From positions 1,550,001-1,614,000 of the forward strand of contig SDUX01000008.1 of assembly GCA_008729055.1 (NCBI GenBank): DNA of 64,000 nt, read 5' to 3'. This DNA is from Pyropia haitanensis. Its lineage: Eukaryota; Rhodophyta; Bangiophyceae; Bangiales; Bangiaceae. Both the position numbers and the translations under genes were made by a program. This document shows positions 9,244-19,301 of this stretch, in pieces. Below the pieces are notes generated by a model that ran no database searches, was not told the DNA's origin, and saw only the letters and a list, made by a program, of their open reading frames with translations. Positions within the stretch are counted from its first letter, which is position 1, and each line of letters opens with the position of its first letter.

Positions 9244-12200
9244 TCAGCGCCCAGAGCCTCGCCGCTGCCGCGCCGCCACCACCCCCAGCTGGTGCCGCAT
9301 GACGCGCTCCAGCACCCCCACCCCGCCAGCTTCACCCCCACCGCCGCCACCGCCGCCGACGCCGTCACCCGCGGGGGCGCCCCCCTCCTCCCCCCCCACA
9401 TCGACGGTGGCGGCGTCGGCCGCCCGCGCCACCTCCAGCAGCGACACCACCTGCGCCGCCCCGCCGCCGGCGGCGAGCTCCACTGCAGCCGCCGCCGCGG
9501 CCGCCGCCCACCGGTGGCCCCCGTAGCGCAGTGCGGCCGCAAGCCCAACCGGCGGAGCGGGGTAGCCGCTGCCGTCGCCGCGCAGGGCGGTGGCGGCGAC
9601 CGCCACGGCCGCCCGGGGGGGTACGCCCGCCCCACCGCCACGGGCCGCGCCGCCATCGCCCGCAGCAGCAACATCGGCAGGAACAGCGGCAGCGGCAGCG
9701 GCGGCGCTGCGGCCGGCCGCCGCGGCGGCGGCGGCAGCGGTCACGGCAGCGGGCACCCCCCCCCGGCGCGCCGACGCGGCCGCCCCCGGGCCGATGTCCC
9801 CCCCCACCGCCGCAGTGGCTAGCAGCGCCGTCAGCGCACCAGCCGCGAGCGGCAGCGGCCGCGGCGGCGGCGGCGGCGCGGCAGCCGCCCCCCCCCCCTT
9901 CCCCCCCCCCCTCCGCTACCCCCCCCCCTCACCCCCCCGCCCCAAGCGCGCCATCGCCGCGGCGAGCACCTCTGCCGCCGCCCGCACGCACGGGTGCCCC
10001 GGCGGGTGGCGCACGGCCGCCGCGTGTGCCGCCGCGTCGGCCACCCACTGCGCCGCCAGGGCGGCGACCGACCGTGGCGCGGCGGCGAGGCCACCGCCGG
10101 GCGCCGCCGCCGCCGCGGCGGCCGCCACCCGCGGCGGCACCGCACACGCGCGGCCGGGGGGGGCGGGCGACAGGGACAGGCAGATGGCAGTCAGCAGCGG
10201 CGCCGCGGCGGGGGGGTGGCGCGCCGCCAGCGGCACCACCGTGCCGTCGTCCGGGGGGATCGCCGTGGCGGCCGCCCACAACAGCCGGCCGGGCGTGTCA
10301 GCACAGCAGGGTGGGAGGAGGGAAGGGGGGGGGGGGGAGGACAACCCGCCCCGCCCCCGCCGTAGCTGCTGCCACGGCCGCCACTGTGGTCGCCGGCGTC
10401 GACAACATCGGGAACTACACCCGCGACGGGCACCGCCGCTGTGGCCGCGGCCACAGCGACGGGCACACCTGCGCCATTGGCAACGTCATCGGTGGACGGT
10501 GAGGGAGCAGTGCTGCCCGCGGCGGCGTCACCGAGCAGGACCGCCTCCCCCGCCTCCCTCGCCCCCCGCCCCACGTCCCGGTCCGTCGCGACGTCCAGCC
10601 AATCCACTAGCGCCCGGTACACGCGCACGTCTGCCACCGCGGCGGCCACCACCGCGGCGGCAGCGGTCCCCCCCCCCCAGTGCCTTGCCGTCTGCCGTCC
10701 GGGGAGCGTCTCGGCGGGGCGGGCGCCCCCACCCCCCCCGCCCCCCCCACACGCCACACACGCCGCCAGAACCGCCGCCGACCGCACCTCCGCAGACGAG
10801 CGGACGGCCACCACCCGAGCGGGCGCGTCGAGTCGCGCCCACGCACCACCCCCGCCGCCCCCCGCAGCCAGGTCGGCGGCGAGCGCGGTGACCAAGCCGG
10901 GCGGCAACGAACCGCCGCCGCCATCGTCACCGCCAGCGGTGGCCAGCAGCGCCGACGCGGCGGCGCCAACCGCGTCGGCGGGGGCGCCACCGGCCGGGGG
11001 GGGCGCGCCCACTGCGGGGGTGAGGGCGGCCGCCGCGGCCGCGACGGCGGCCGGCGGCGGCAGCGGCCGCCGCAGCCGCACGCCCCCGGCCGGCGGCCGC
11101 ACCGCGGCGGCCAGGCGGCACGATGCGGCGGCGAGGCCCGCCGCGCCCGCGGTGGCGGCCCACGCCGCGGCCGTCGGGGGGGGGGATGTTCGCCGTCCAC
11201 AGCCGCCGCTGCCACCGCCGCCGGCGCCACCGACGCGAGCGCCAGTGGCAGCACCGTCGCGGCGCCGCCGGCGGGGGTCGGGCGGGGGGGGCGCACCAGC
11301 GCGGCAACGAGGCGGCACGCCCAGCCCGCCGCCCGCTCGGCCACGCGCGCGTCGGCCGGTGCGGCAGCAGCGGCACCCGCCGCGGCGGCCGCGGGCCGCC
11401 CAGCCGCCGCCGGCCGCACGTACGCGAGCGCCGCCGCCACGAGCGCCGACGCGGTGGCCGGGTGAGCGAGCGCCCCCGTGGCCGCGAGGGCGCCGCCGCC
11501 CGCCCCACGGTCCCCCCGAGCCGCGTCGGCGACGGCGACCCGGCCGAGCGCGGCGGGCAGGTGCGGGGCGGCCGCGACGGCAGCTGCGACCGACGGCGCC
11601 GCGCGGGTGGCGGCGGCGGCCGTGGCCAGCGCGGCTGCCAGCACCGGGGGGGAAGGGCGGGAAGGAGCGCACTGGCCGCCACCGTCGTCCGCCGCGGCGG
11701 GCGCGGCGGCTGCCGAGTCGAGGGCGGCCAGCGCGGCGGCGACAGCAGCCGCGTCGGGGACAGCGCCCACCCTGCACGGCGGCGGCGCCCGCCACGCACC
11801 GCCGCCGCCGCCGCCGCCGCCGTCGCCGCCCTCTTCGTCTGACGAGGAGGGTGACAGCGGGTGGCGTGCGCGAGGGGAGCAGCCGGCGGCCATGGGCGGC
11901 AGGGGTGCCCAGGGGCCACCCCACGGGTCCGCCACCGCCGCCGCCGCCGTTGCCAGCGCTGCGGGAACGGCCGCCGCCGCCGCGCCGGCAGCGCGCGCGC
12001 GCGACCGCCCGCGCGCAGCCACGGCGGCGGGCGCGGCCGGTGGCGGCCTGCCATTGAGGGGGCCCGCCGCGCCGGCCGCCGCGCCAGTGGCACCGGCGCC
12101 ACGCCGCCGCAGGCGCGGGCGTGGGCCCTCGCCACCCGCCGGTGTCACGCCTGGCGGCGACCGCAGCGGCGGCGCGCGCGCCGCCCCCGCGCCGCTGTCG

Positions 12201-12759
12201 TTGCTGACATCCAGCTGCCCGTGGATGCTGCGACGGTGGCCGTCGCGGCGGCGGCCGCCCGGCGCGCCGTCGCCGCCGGCCGCGTCCGCCGCCGACGCCG
12301 ACTCGCTGCTCCCACGAACCAATTGCGGGAATGACGAATGCGGAGAGGGAGGAAAGGAAGAAGAGGAGGCCAAAGGGCTCGCGACGGTGGTGCGCCGCAG
12401 CCGCCGCTGCAGCGGCCGCCGCCGCGGGGGGGAGCGCGTCGGCGGAGTCGCAGAGCCACCGTCGGTGACGCACGCATCCGTGTCCCCCCCGACACCGAAC
12501 AGCTGTCGCCACCAACAGAGCGAGACGGAGAAGAGGAAAGGGAAGGGGAAGAGGAGGAAGGCGGAGCGGCGGCTGCCGTGCGTCGTAGCCGCCGCAGCTT
12601 GCGACGCCGCGGCGGCACCACCAAGGGGGACGACGAGCCGCCTGCATCCGAGTCGTCCTCGTCCACATCGCTAGGGCGGGGCGTCCTGCGGCCGCAGCCG
12701 CTGCTCGGGGTAGAGGGGGGGGTGCTCCAGCGACGGGCGAGGCGGCGACTCCGCTTCAT
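9244..12759 (-). CDS. Putative Ala-rich helical-repeat protein, frame broken at homopolymers
   Basis: Not recognised by family. Read on the minus strand, an ATG at 12759 starts a basic, Ser-rich region (MKRSRRLARRWSTPPSTPSS) with acidic patches. At the C/G7 run 12484-12490 the sensible protein moves to another frame. It then runs to the G10 run at 11176-11185, moves again, and moves once more at the G12 run 10325-10336. It ends at TGA 9244-9246. A further break near 9900-9935 contains a GTGAG that could be a 5' splice site. The central and C-terminal parts are strings of Ala/Leu-rich amphipathic helices resembling ARM or HEAT repeats. An acidic patch SDEEGG and several Arg-rich stretches suggest a nuclear protein. 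A chromatin ARM-repeat protein is conceivable but unproven. Confidence is limited by the composition and frame changes. Confidence 0.38.
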
Positions 12760-13836
12760 GGTCGCCCCATGCTGCGCGAGGAGAGGTAGCGTGGTGACGG
12801 AGAGGATTCGTTGTGAAGGATCCACAGACTGGTTTCGAAGACGGACTTGACACGCTGTGTCGCCGCCTACTTGCCCCTCAATTTCGCCGTGCCTGGATGC
12901 ACACATACGGTGATGCATCCCAGCGTCGAGCTGCTGTCGCAGAGCTGCTCCCAAGCTGTTCCCCTCCCTTTCTTCCCTCCCCCCCTCCCCCCTCGCACCC
13001 ACCCCGACGACGGTCTCAGACTCTGCCGTCTGCCGTCGACGCCACTGTCGGCCGCACTCGCCGCATCGACTGCTGATGCCGCCGCCCACCGGCACACCCA
13101 CCCACCGCCTGCAGGTATAGCAGCCTCTTACAGGCCGACGACCGTGCTGCGGTGGCACGATGCCAAGAACGACGAGCAGGAGCGGTGGCACGGCGGACGA
13201 ACTATCCTCACACGTGGTGGCGTATTTGCCAACGGTCGCCGTCTGTCGTCAACAGAGATCGTGGGGGGAGACGGAGAGGGGGGAGGGTGGGTCAAAGTGA
13301 CCACGTGACCGTGCGACATCCGTCTGGTCTGAGGCCATGGCCTGGCACGGCCATCTCCATGGCGGTGGCACGGCCGGGAGGCGGCCCGCCACCTGCAGCC
13401 ACAACGCTCTCACCGCCACGGTGCCACACAGACCGGCGGCAGCACCTGCCGTCGGCAGCGACGGCAAGCCCACTCACCACCTGCACGGCGAAGGGCGGCG
13501 CAGCCAGCGACAGCCGCGTGAGCACCGTGCCGCCCCAGCTGCCCTGGCCAGCAGCGTCACAGCGGCGGTGGCTGTGCCAACAGCAGCAAACCGGTTAAGG
13601 GGCGGGGAGGGGGCGGCCCCTCTCTTTCCCCGCCCGCCATAGTGTGCTTGTCGCCCACCCGCCACACTTGCCCTCCACTCGCCGCCAGCGCCTCCCTCAT
13701 CCACTCCGCAGCGGTCGGGCGTCTATTGCGGTCAGAGGTCTGTTCCAAGCGGCGGTCTGCTGCGGTCGGTGAATCCTGGTCGACGTGCTCTCCCCGCCCT
13801 CCGTTTCCCTCCCTCCCCCGTACCTGGAGAGCCTCC
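12760..13836. other. Divergent intergenic region
   Basis: Lies between the minus-strand helical-repeat protein and the + strand gene at 13837, so it should hold both promoters. Short frames are present on both strands without domain evidence. Confidence 0.5.
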
Positions 13837-15300
13837 ATGGGATCCCCGCGCTTCACCACGGAGGGCGCCGCGGCCAATCTACCCCCCTTCGCCCACCCCT
13901 TGGCGTGCTTGCGCTCGCCCGGCGGCGCCTTGGCTGGCGAGGCGGCTGACAGAGCGCATCACCGCCGGCTGGCCGCCGCCGCCGGCCGCGCTGTCGACGG
14001 CGTCTTTGTGGTGGGCGCGCCGGCGACGCTCGGCAGTGAGACGACGGCGGCGACCGCAGCGGTGGACGCCCCCACGACTCCCAGTGACTCCCCGCTAGCG
14101 CCACCGCGCCATCCGCCGGCAAGGGGGCATCCGTCGGCACCCCGTGCAGTGGCAGGGTCTGCCAGGGACCGCCCGTCCCCCCCACCCCTCGGCGTCGCCC
14201 CCCCGGTTCCGCTCCCGGCAATCCAGGCGGCGGTACCGTACGGGGATTGCCCTGCTGCCGACATCTTTGTGCTCGTTGGCAACACCGGCCGCTCCCTCGC
14301 CGCCGACATGACCGTCTGCCTGGCCTCCCTCCGCAGTGGCACCTACGCCGTCACCGAGGCACACCTAGGCGTTCTGCACGCCCGGTGGGTGCACGTGGCG
14401 CGCCACCACCGCGTCTTCCTCTCCCTTGCCGCCGGCTGGTGGGCGAAGTGGGTCGAGGCGGCAGCGTCACCGCCACTCAACGACGCACTGCGGCGGCTAG
14501 CGGCCGCCGCCGTGTCGGCCAACGCGGCGTGGGCGGCGTTTGCCATCGCCACCGACGCGGCGGCACTGCTGCCTCGCCTGTGGGCGGCGCTGACAGAGGC
14601 CATAACGGCTGGGGCCGCCGCCGCGACGGCGGCCGAGGGTATCCTCCCCGCCGTCGTAGCGGCGACCGCCCAAGACACCGGCGCCAAGCAACAGGGGCGG
14701 CAGCGCGCGTCCAGGCGGCCGCGACCGAGAGGCAGGGGGACTGTGGTCCGCACCGCCGGCGCCGCCGAAGCGGCGGCGGTGGCGGCGGCAACCGCCGCCC
14801 ACGGCCCCACCGACGCGGTGCACCTGTTGTGCCGGGGAGTGCTGCCCGCCGCGCGGCCGGCGGTGGCGGCGCGACTGGCACGCCACGCCGACGCCGCCGC
14901 CGCTGCCCGTCGTCGTCGGCAGCGGGGGCAGCCGGGGCAGGTGGACGAACTGGACGGGGGACGGGGATGGGGGCGGCGCCGCGCCCGCCGCGAGGCGGCC
15001 GCCATCGCCGCTGCGGCGAGCGGCGAGTGGGAGGACCGACAAGCGGGGGCGCTGCGCTTTTTTGCCAATGCAGCGCGGGGGGGGGGGGTGGCGTGCGCGC
15101 CCGGGCACGAGCAGGCGTGCCGCCGCTGGCACTGGTGGCCGTCGCGTGAGAAGGGGGGGGTGAGGCGCGTGTCTGGGAAGGGGACCGCGAGGGGCACAGC
15201 GGCCGTGCCGCGCTTCCTTTGCTCGGCCGCACGACTGCCACGTTGTCTACAGCAAAGTACTTCGACGCACATTGCTGGACTGTCATGGCTCAATTGGTGA
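13837..15300 (+). CDS. Hypothetical protein, Ala-rich
   Basis: Frame of 487 residues from ATG 13837 (MGSPRFTTEGAAANL). I do not recognise the family. A Pro-rich linker (about 80-130) is followed by a more complex region containing ADIFVLVGNTGRSLAADMTV and HARWVHVARHHRVFLSLAAG, then Ala-rich helices and a basic segment with RRPRPRGRGT. The distal part contains ARREAAAIAAAASGEWED. At the G run near 15077-15086 the frame could shift, which would give a different C-terminus ending near 15149 (PPLALVAVA) instead of 15300. The residue complexity at 14240-14480 is the main reason to think it is real. No signal peptide or membrane helix is evident. Confidence 0.45.
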   Translation: MGSPRFTTEGAAANLPPFAHPLACLRSPGGALAGEAADRAHHRRLAAAAGRAVDGVFVVGAPATLGSETTAATAAVDAPTTPSDSPLAPPRHPPARGHPSAPRAVAGSARDRPSPPPLGVAPPVPLPAIQAAVPYGDCPAADIFVLVGNTGRSLAADMTVCLASLRSGTYAVTEAHLGVLHARWVHVARHHRVFLSLAAGWWAKWVEAAASPPLNDALRRLAAAAVSANAAWAAFAIATDAAALLPRLWAALTEAITAGAAAATAAEGILPAVVAATAQDTGAKQQGRQRASRRPRPRGRGTVVRTAGAAEAAAVAAATAAHGPTDAVHLLCRGVLPAARPAVAARLARHADAAAAARRRRQRGQPGQVDELDGGRGWGRRRARREAAAIAAAASGEWEDRQAGALRFFANAARGGGVACAPGHEQACRRWHWWPSREKGGVRRVSGKGTARGTAAVPRFLCSAARLPRCLQQSTSTHIAGLSWLNW

Positions 15301-16539
15301 CACAGACAGGGAGATGCGCTGGCGAGATACATCTGGCGCACCTATGAGCTGCGCAGCCGCGCGGAACGTCCTTCACAAAGTGGGTCTTGCCCGTTCATGC
15401 GCTTTGCCATTGGCGCACTGGCTGGCCGTGGGCTTCCACTCGGGCCGCGGCGCGTGGGGCCCTCTCTCCCTGCGCTTGCGCGCGTACCCCCGCGGCCGCC
15501 TTGTGCGGTCGCTGTAGGAAAAAGTGTTTGTAGCCCGCAGCGTGTCCAACCCAGACTTTCCCCTCGGTCACCCACCTTGCTCTGCTTCGGGACGGCACAC
15601 ACCATCCTGGCCGACGTGGTCCCCCACCGCCTCGGCGCGGCGACCGCCAGCCAAGGCTGGCCCCCGACACCACTGTTTTCTTCTCTCGCTCTGGGCCAAG
15701 GCTGGAGCGGCACGCGCGTGTCGCGTCGGCGGAGGAGGACCGCCGCGGCTTGCGGTTGGCTCCTGGCGCCCGCTGCCACCCGCGGCATTCGGCACCCCCG
15801 CCTCCACACTAGCCGGAGGGGGGGGGGTTGAACCTCGCTGGCGAGACGCCCCCCACACCACCCCCACGCAGTGGCGGCACTGACCCTGCTCCTCAATCGG
15901 GACACACAGCCGCCGCCCGAGGAGGGACAGCCGCCGCCCCCCCGCGCAGTGTGTCATTTGGGGACGGCGGTTGAGGGGGCGCTGGGGGGGGGGGCTCAAC
16001 GGCGGTGGGAGCGTGGCGGCCCGCGGTGGCTTGGCCACGAGGGTGACTCCAGTGGCTCGCGGTGGGCGCGTGACGACGACTCACGCACACGCCGCCCTGC
16101 CCGCACACTTCCCCGCGACTCCCCCGCTTGCGCACCCCCCCCCCCCGCGTTCCCCGTGCCGCCGTTCTTCCTCGCCCCCTTGTCTTTTTGGCCGGCCTCC
16201 CTGCTCCCCGTGCACGTTGTGGCAGACCGGATTGCTGTGTCGGTGCTCTCCGCAGTAGTCGCCGACGTCGTCGCTCCCGAATGTTTCGGTAGGGGCGAGG
16301 GGCGTCTGCCTTGGCCCTCGCCGTGTTGGTGGTTTTACTCTTGGTGCTCGTTCCTTCTTCCCCGTGGCGTCCCCTTTTTCTTGTGGGCGACGGACAAGGC
16401 GGCAGGTGCAAATGGCGGCGTTCGTGGCCCCCATGTGGGTAGCGCCCCCCGCCGCCGCTGTTGGCACTATCACTACCCCTTCCAGCCATGCCTGTCGAGT
16501 TGACGACCGCTGTCGGCACGTATCGGCGCGGCAGTCTGC
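15301..16539. other. Intergenic region, no confident gene
   Basis: Frames on both strands are short or Arg/Pro-rich. An ATG at 16488 (MPVELTTAVGTYRRG) opens a plausible N-terminus for the downstream J-domain gene in a different frame; it would join only if the G run at about 16664-16676 has the wrong length. Confidence 0.5.
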
Positions 16540-18495
16540 ATGGACGTGTGGTGCGGTGCCTCTGGGTGCGTGTGCCCGCCGCTTACGGTGTGCTCGTCGA
16601 GCGGCCGGGCGGCCGACGGGGCCCACGGCGACGCACGCCACCCCCGCAGCTGCTGTGCGCGACGGGGGGGGGGGGAGGAGGCAAAAGGCCGGGCGGCGGC
16701 GGCGCAGGGCTCCTGGTTTCGCCGTGACCCCTCTGTTGGCGAACCTGGCGTAGCAGCCACTGCGGACGAGGCGATCGACGAGGAGGCGGGTGCTTTCCCG
16801 CACATGGCCACGGTTGCGGCCGCGTCGGCGGTGGGAGGCGGCCTGACGCTGATGACCTTGTCGCTGCCTGCGGCCGTTGTGGACGCTGCCGGCACCCCCG
16901 GCATGTTCCTCGATGTCCATCTCGGTGACGGTCACTGTCGGCGGGCGGTGATCGCGGCGTCGGGTACGGGCGAAGGCGCGGCGGCAGCGGCAGGGGTGGA
17001 GGCCCCACCCGCGGGTGCCGGCGTGGCACAGCTGCTGCTCCCGGCGGTGGAGGCGAGCGCGCTGCTACCGCCAGGGCGTGCTTTGGCAGTGAGTGACCCG
17101 GGGGGAGCCGGTGTAGACCTGGACGTTGCTGGCGAGGATGCCAACAGCCGCGCGCTCGTGTTGGTTTTTGTGGATGGTGCCCATGGGCTGGCCATTGCTC
17201 GGGCGGTGGCTGGCTGGACCAGTCTGCCCAACACCACGTCGGTGCGTGTGTATGTGGCGCCCGGAGGTGATGGTGGGGTGGCCGAGGCGGCGGGCGGCGT
17301 ACTCCCGCCGACCACGTCGACCGGCGGCCCCTTGTCGGCAGTGTCTGTCACTGGCGAGCGGATGGCTCGCCGGCTGGCTGCCGAAGCGGAGGTTGCATTT
17401 GACGCGCCCACGTCTGTGGTGGGGGTGGTGGCGCTGGCCGACGCGGCCGCTGTGGAGGAGGTGTGCGCCGTGATGGGTGATTTCGACAACCTGGACCATC
17501 TGGTGGTTTTTGCGCCGCTAGGGGGAGACGCAGGGCAATTTGAGGTGGACCCACCCGTGGCCGCCGCGGCAGACGCGGTGGTGGAGGAGGGGATGGCCGC
17601 AGCGGCGGCAGCAGCGGCCGTCGACAGCGATTTGTTCATCGGCGGGGACGATGAGCTCTCGTCTCCCGCCTGGGCGGCGGCGGCAGCTGCGGCATCGGCC
17701 TCCGTCGCGGCTGCGTCAGCGGCGCCCGGTGCGGCCTTTTGGAATGCTGCCGCCGGCGTCGCCGGTAATGGCAATGATGCTGTTGACGACGAGGTTGGTT
17801 GGGAGTCTCCGTTTGAGGAGGCAGTTTGGCGGCAGTGGACGCGCGTGCGCGAGGAGATGGCCGCCGAGTACGCGCGGCGGTACGCCTATCGAGCTGCGTC
17901 CTCTGCAACTGGCGGCGACGGTGTATGCGGAAGTGCGCCTGCATGGGAGGCGTGGTTCGCGGCCAATGCGGCGGCGTGGGAGGCGGCCGCCTGGGACGCG
18001 GACGTGTGGAGCGCATACAATGAGGTGTGGACGACAGACCCCACGCCCGAAGCTGGGGGGGATCCGGCCGCAGACGCCCGCCGGTGGGCGGCGTATGGCT
18101 CCCGTCGGAAGGACGCCGGCGGACGCACCTACGACTCGTACGGGCGAAGCGGCTGGGGTGCCTCTGGGGGAGGGGGCACCTACGCGGGCGATTGGCGCAG
18201 CGGTGGGGGCTACTCGTCGTCGTCTGGGTACCAGTCCTATTCATCCTCGTCTGGGTCGTCCTCGTCTTCTTCCTCATGGGGAAGTGGCAGTGGCTCGAAC
18301 ATGGACGACTACTTTACTCTGCTGGGTGTCACGGCCGCCTCCACTGCCAAGGAGGTTAAGGTTGCGTATCGGAAGGCCGCCAAGCGGTGGCATCCGGACC
18401 GAAACCTGGGCAACGAAGCGACGTGTACTGCCATGATGAAGAAAGTAGTTGTTGCCTATACGGCAATCCGCGAGCGCAACGGCAGCCGTCGGTGA
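16540..18495 (+). CDS. J-domain (DnaJ/HSP40) protein with C-terminal J domain
   Basis: Frame of 651 residues. The J domain lies at the extreme C-terminus (about 588-648): DDYFTLLGVTA opens helix I, the HPD tripeptide is intact at about 618 in KRWHPDRN, and helices III-IV follow. It should stimulate an HSP70 ATPase. There is no Gly/Phe region, zinc finger or substrate-binding C-domain, so it is a class C (III) J-protein. Upstream is an Ala-rich, acidic region with Trp-rich segments (EAVWRQWTRVREEM, WEAWFAANAAAW). Just before the J domain is a Gly/Ser/Tyr-rich linker with near-continuous Ser (about 555-587). The N-terminus is uncertain: ATG 16540 gives a Cys/Gly-rich start, while ATG 16488 in another frame looks equally natural. 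Client HSP70 and compartment cannot be read from the sequence. Confidence 0.8.
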   Translation: MDVWCGASGCVCPPLTVCSSSGRAADGAHGDARHPRSCCARRGGGEEAKGRAAAAQGSWFRRDPSVGEPGVAATADEAIDEEAGAFPHMATVAAASAVGGGLTLMTLSLPAAVVDAAGTPGMFLDVHLGDGHCRRAVIAASGTGEGAAAAAGVEAPPAGAGVAQLLLPAVEASALLPPGRALAVSDPGGAGVDLDVAGEDANSRALVLVFVDGAHGLAIARAVAGWTSLPNTTSVRVYVAPGGDGGVAEAAGGVLPPTTSTGGPLSAVSVTGERMARRLAAEAEVAFDAPTSVVGVVALADAAAVEEVCAVMGDFDNLDHLVVFAPLGGDAGQFEVDPPVAAAADAVVEEGMAAAAAAAAVDSDLFIGGDDELSSPAWAAAAAAASASVAAASAAPGAAFWNAAAGVAGNGNDAVDDEVGWESPFEEAVWRQWTRVREEMAAEYARRYAYRAASSATGGDGVCGSAPAWEAWFAANAAAWEAAAWDADVWSAYNEVWTTDPTPEAGGDPAADARRWAAYGSRRKDAGGRTYDSYGRSGWGASGGGGTYAGDWRSGGGYSSSSGYQSYSSSSGSSSSSSSWGSGSGSNMDDYFTLLGVTAASTAKEVKVAYRKAAKRWHPDRNLGNEATCTAMMKKVVVAYTAIRERNGSRR

Positions 18496-19301
18496 CATGT
18501 GGTCGCCGGTCATCATTGCGTTTCGGCTGCACCCGTTTTTTGGCGTCAGCATCACCGCTGGCAGCGCTCGGGTCGGGCATGGGACAGCGCGCTGCCGTAT
18601 TGCCGTGCCGCACTCTGTTCCGTCCCGGGTGTGGAGGGCGGGAGTGTATTTAACCGGTGCTGCTGGAGCGGCTGTGGTCGCGGGGTGCACCGCCTTGCGC
18701 AGCGAGGGCGGTGCGCTTCAAGGTGCACGCGCTTGGGTGCTCTCCCAAGCGTTCTGGGGTTCTCTTGCGTTTCTGCGTGTACAGTATATCGACTGTTGTT
18801 CCTTTCGTCCACTTCTTCTCTGCGACATATCTTGCGGTAGAGTTTTTGACGTAGCAGCCGCGGCATGGCCATGTCAACGCGACACGTGCCACACCGCTCT
18901 GCCGCCACTGCGCAGCGGGGTTCGTATCCGCAACGGCTCGGGACAGTAAGGCACACCAGAAAGACGAGAGCGTGGGAGGGAGAGCGCCCCTCCTCGACTC
19001 AGCCTTGACGCAACCCCTGCCGTTGGTCACCGCTGTTGAGCGCGTCCTGGATAAGCCAGCGCTCGCGCGATCACTGGCTGGCGCAATCTCTGGCTCGCGT
19101 GATCAGCTCATCGCGCACTCGATCCGCTCCCTCCCACACGTGTGAGTAGCAGCCTTCAGCTTGTGGGCTGTGCACGGCGGGCTGCGTGGACTCATCTTCC
19201 CTCGTTTGCCCATCGCCTGGCACTGTTGTCCCCACGCTACGGCTGCCACCGCCGCTGCCCAGCCGGGGCTGCCGTCCCGCTTGCCTGCCACGCCCGGCAT
19301 C
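18496..19301. other. Intergenic region with dispersed repeat
   Basis: Follows the J-domain gene and precedes the glycosyltransferase gene. It contains a TATA-like GTATTTAACC at about 18645 and a copy of a dispersed repeat, listed separately. No domain-bearing frame was seen. An open frame joins 19142 to the glycosyltransferase frame but lacks an in-frame ATG. Confidence 0.5.
18860..18972. repeat. Dispersed repeat copy A (SINE-like?)
   Basis: About 110 bp resembling 22030-22150 in the same orientation. Shared blocks include CCATG, CGACAC, CACACCGC/TACACCGC, the GCGGGGT core, the CCGCAACGG core and AGGCACAC. GGTTCGTATCC at about 18919 is one base from a Pol III B-box consensus. A tRNA-derived SINE is possible, but no A box or tail is clear. 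Confidence 0.5.

Noticed and set aside
18855..18935. tRNA-like T-arm (GGTTCGTATCC)
   Set aside because: T stem has mismatches and no D, anticodon or acceptor stems can be assembled, so not a tRNA gene; kept as a repeat.
18449..18949. 166-codon + frame after the J-domain gene
   Set aside because: No ATG in good position, no domain, overlaps the dispersed repeat and likely 3' UTR/promoter DNA.
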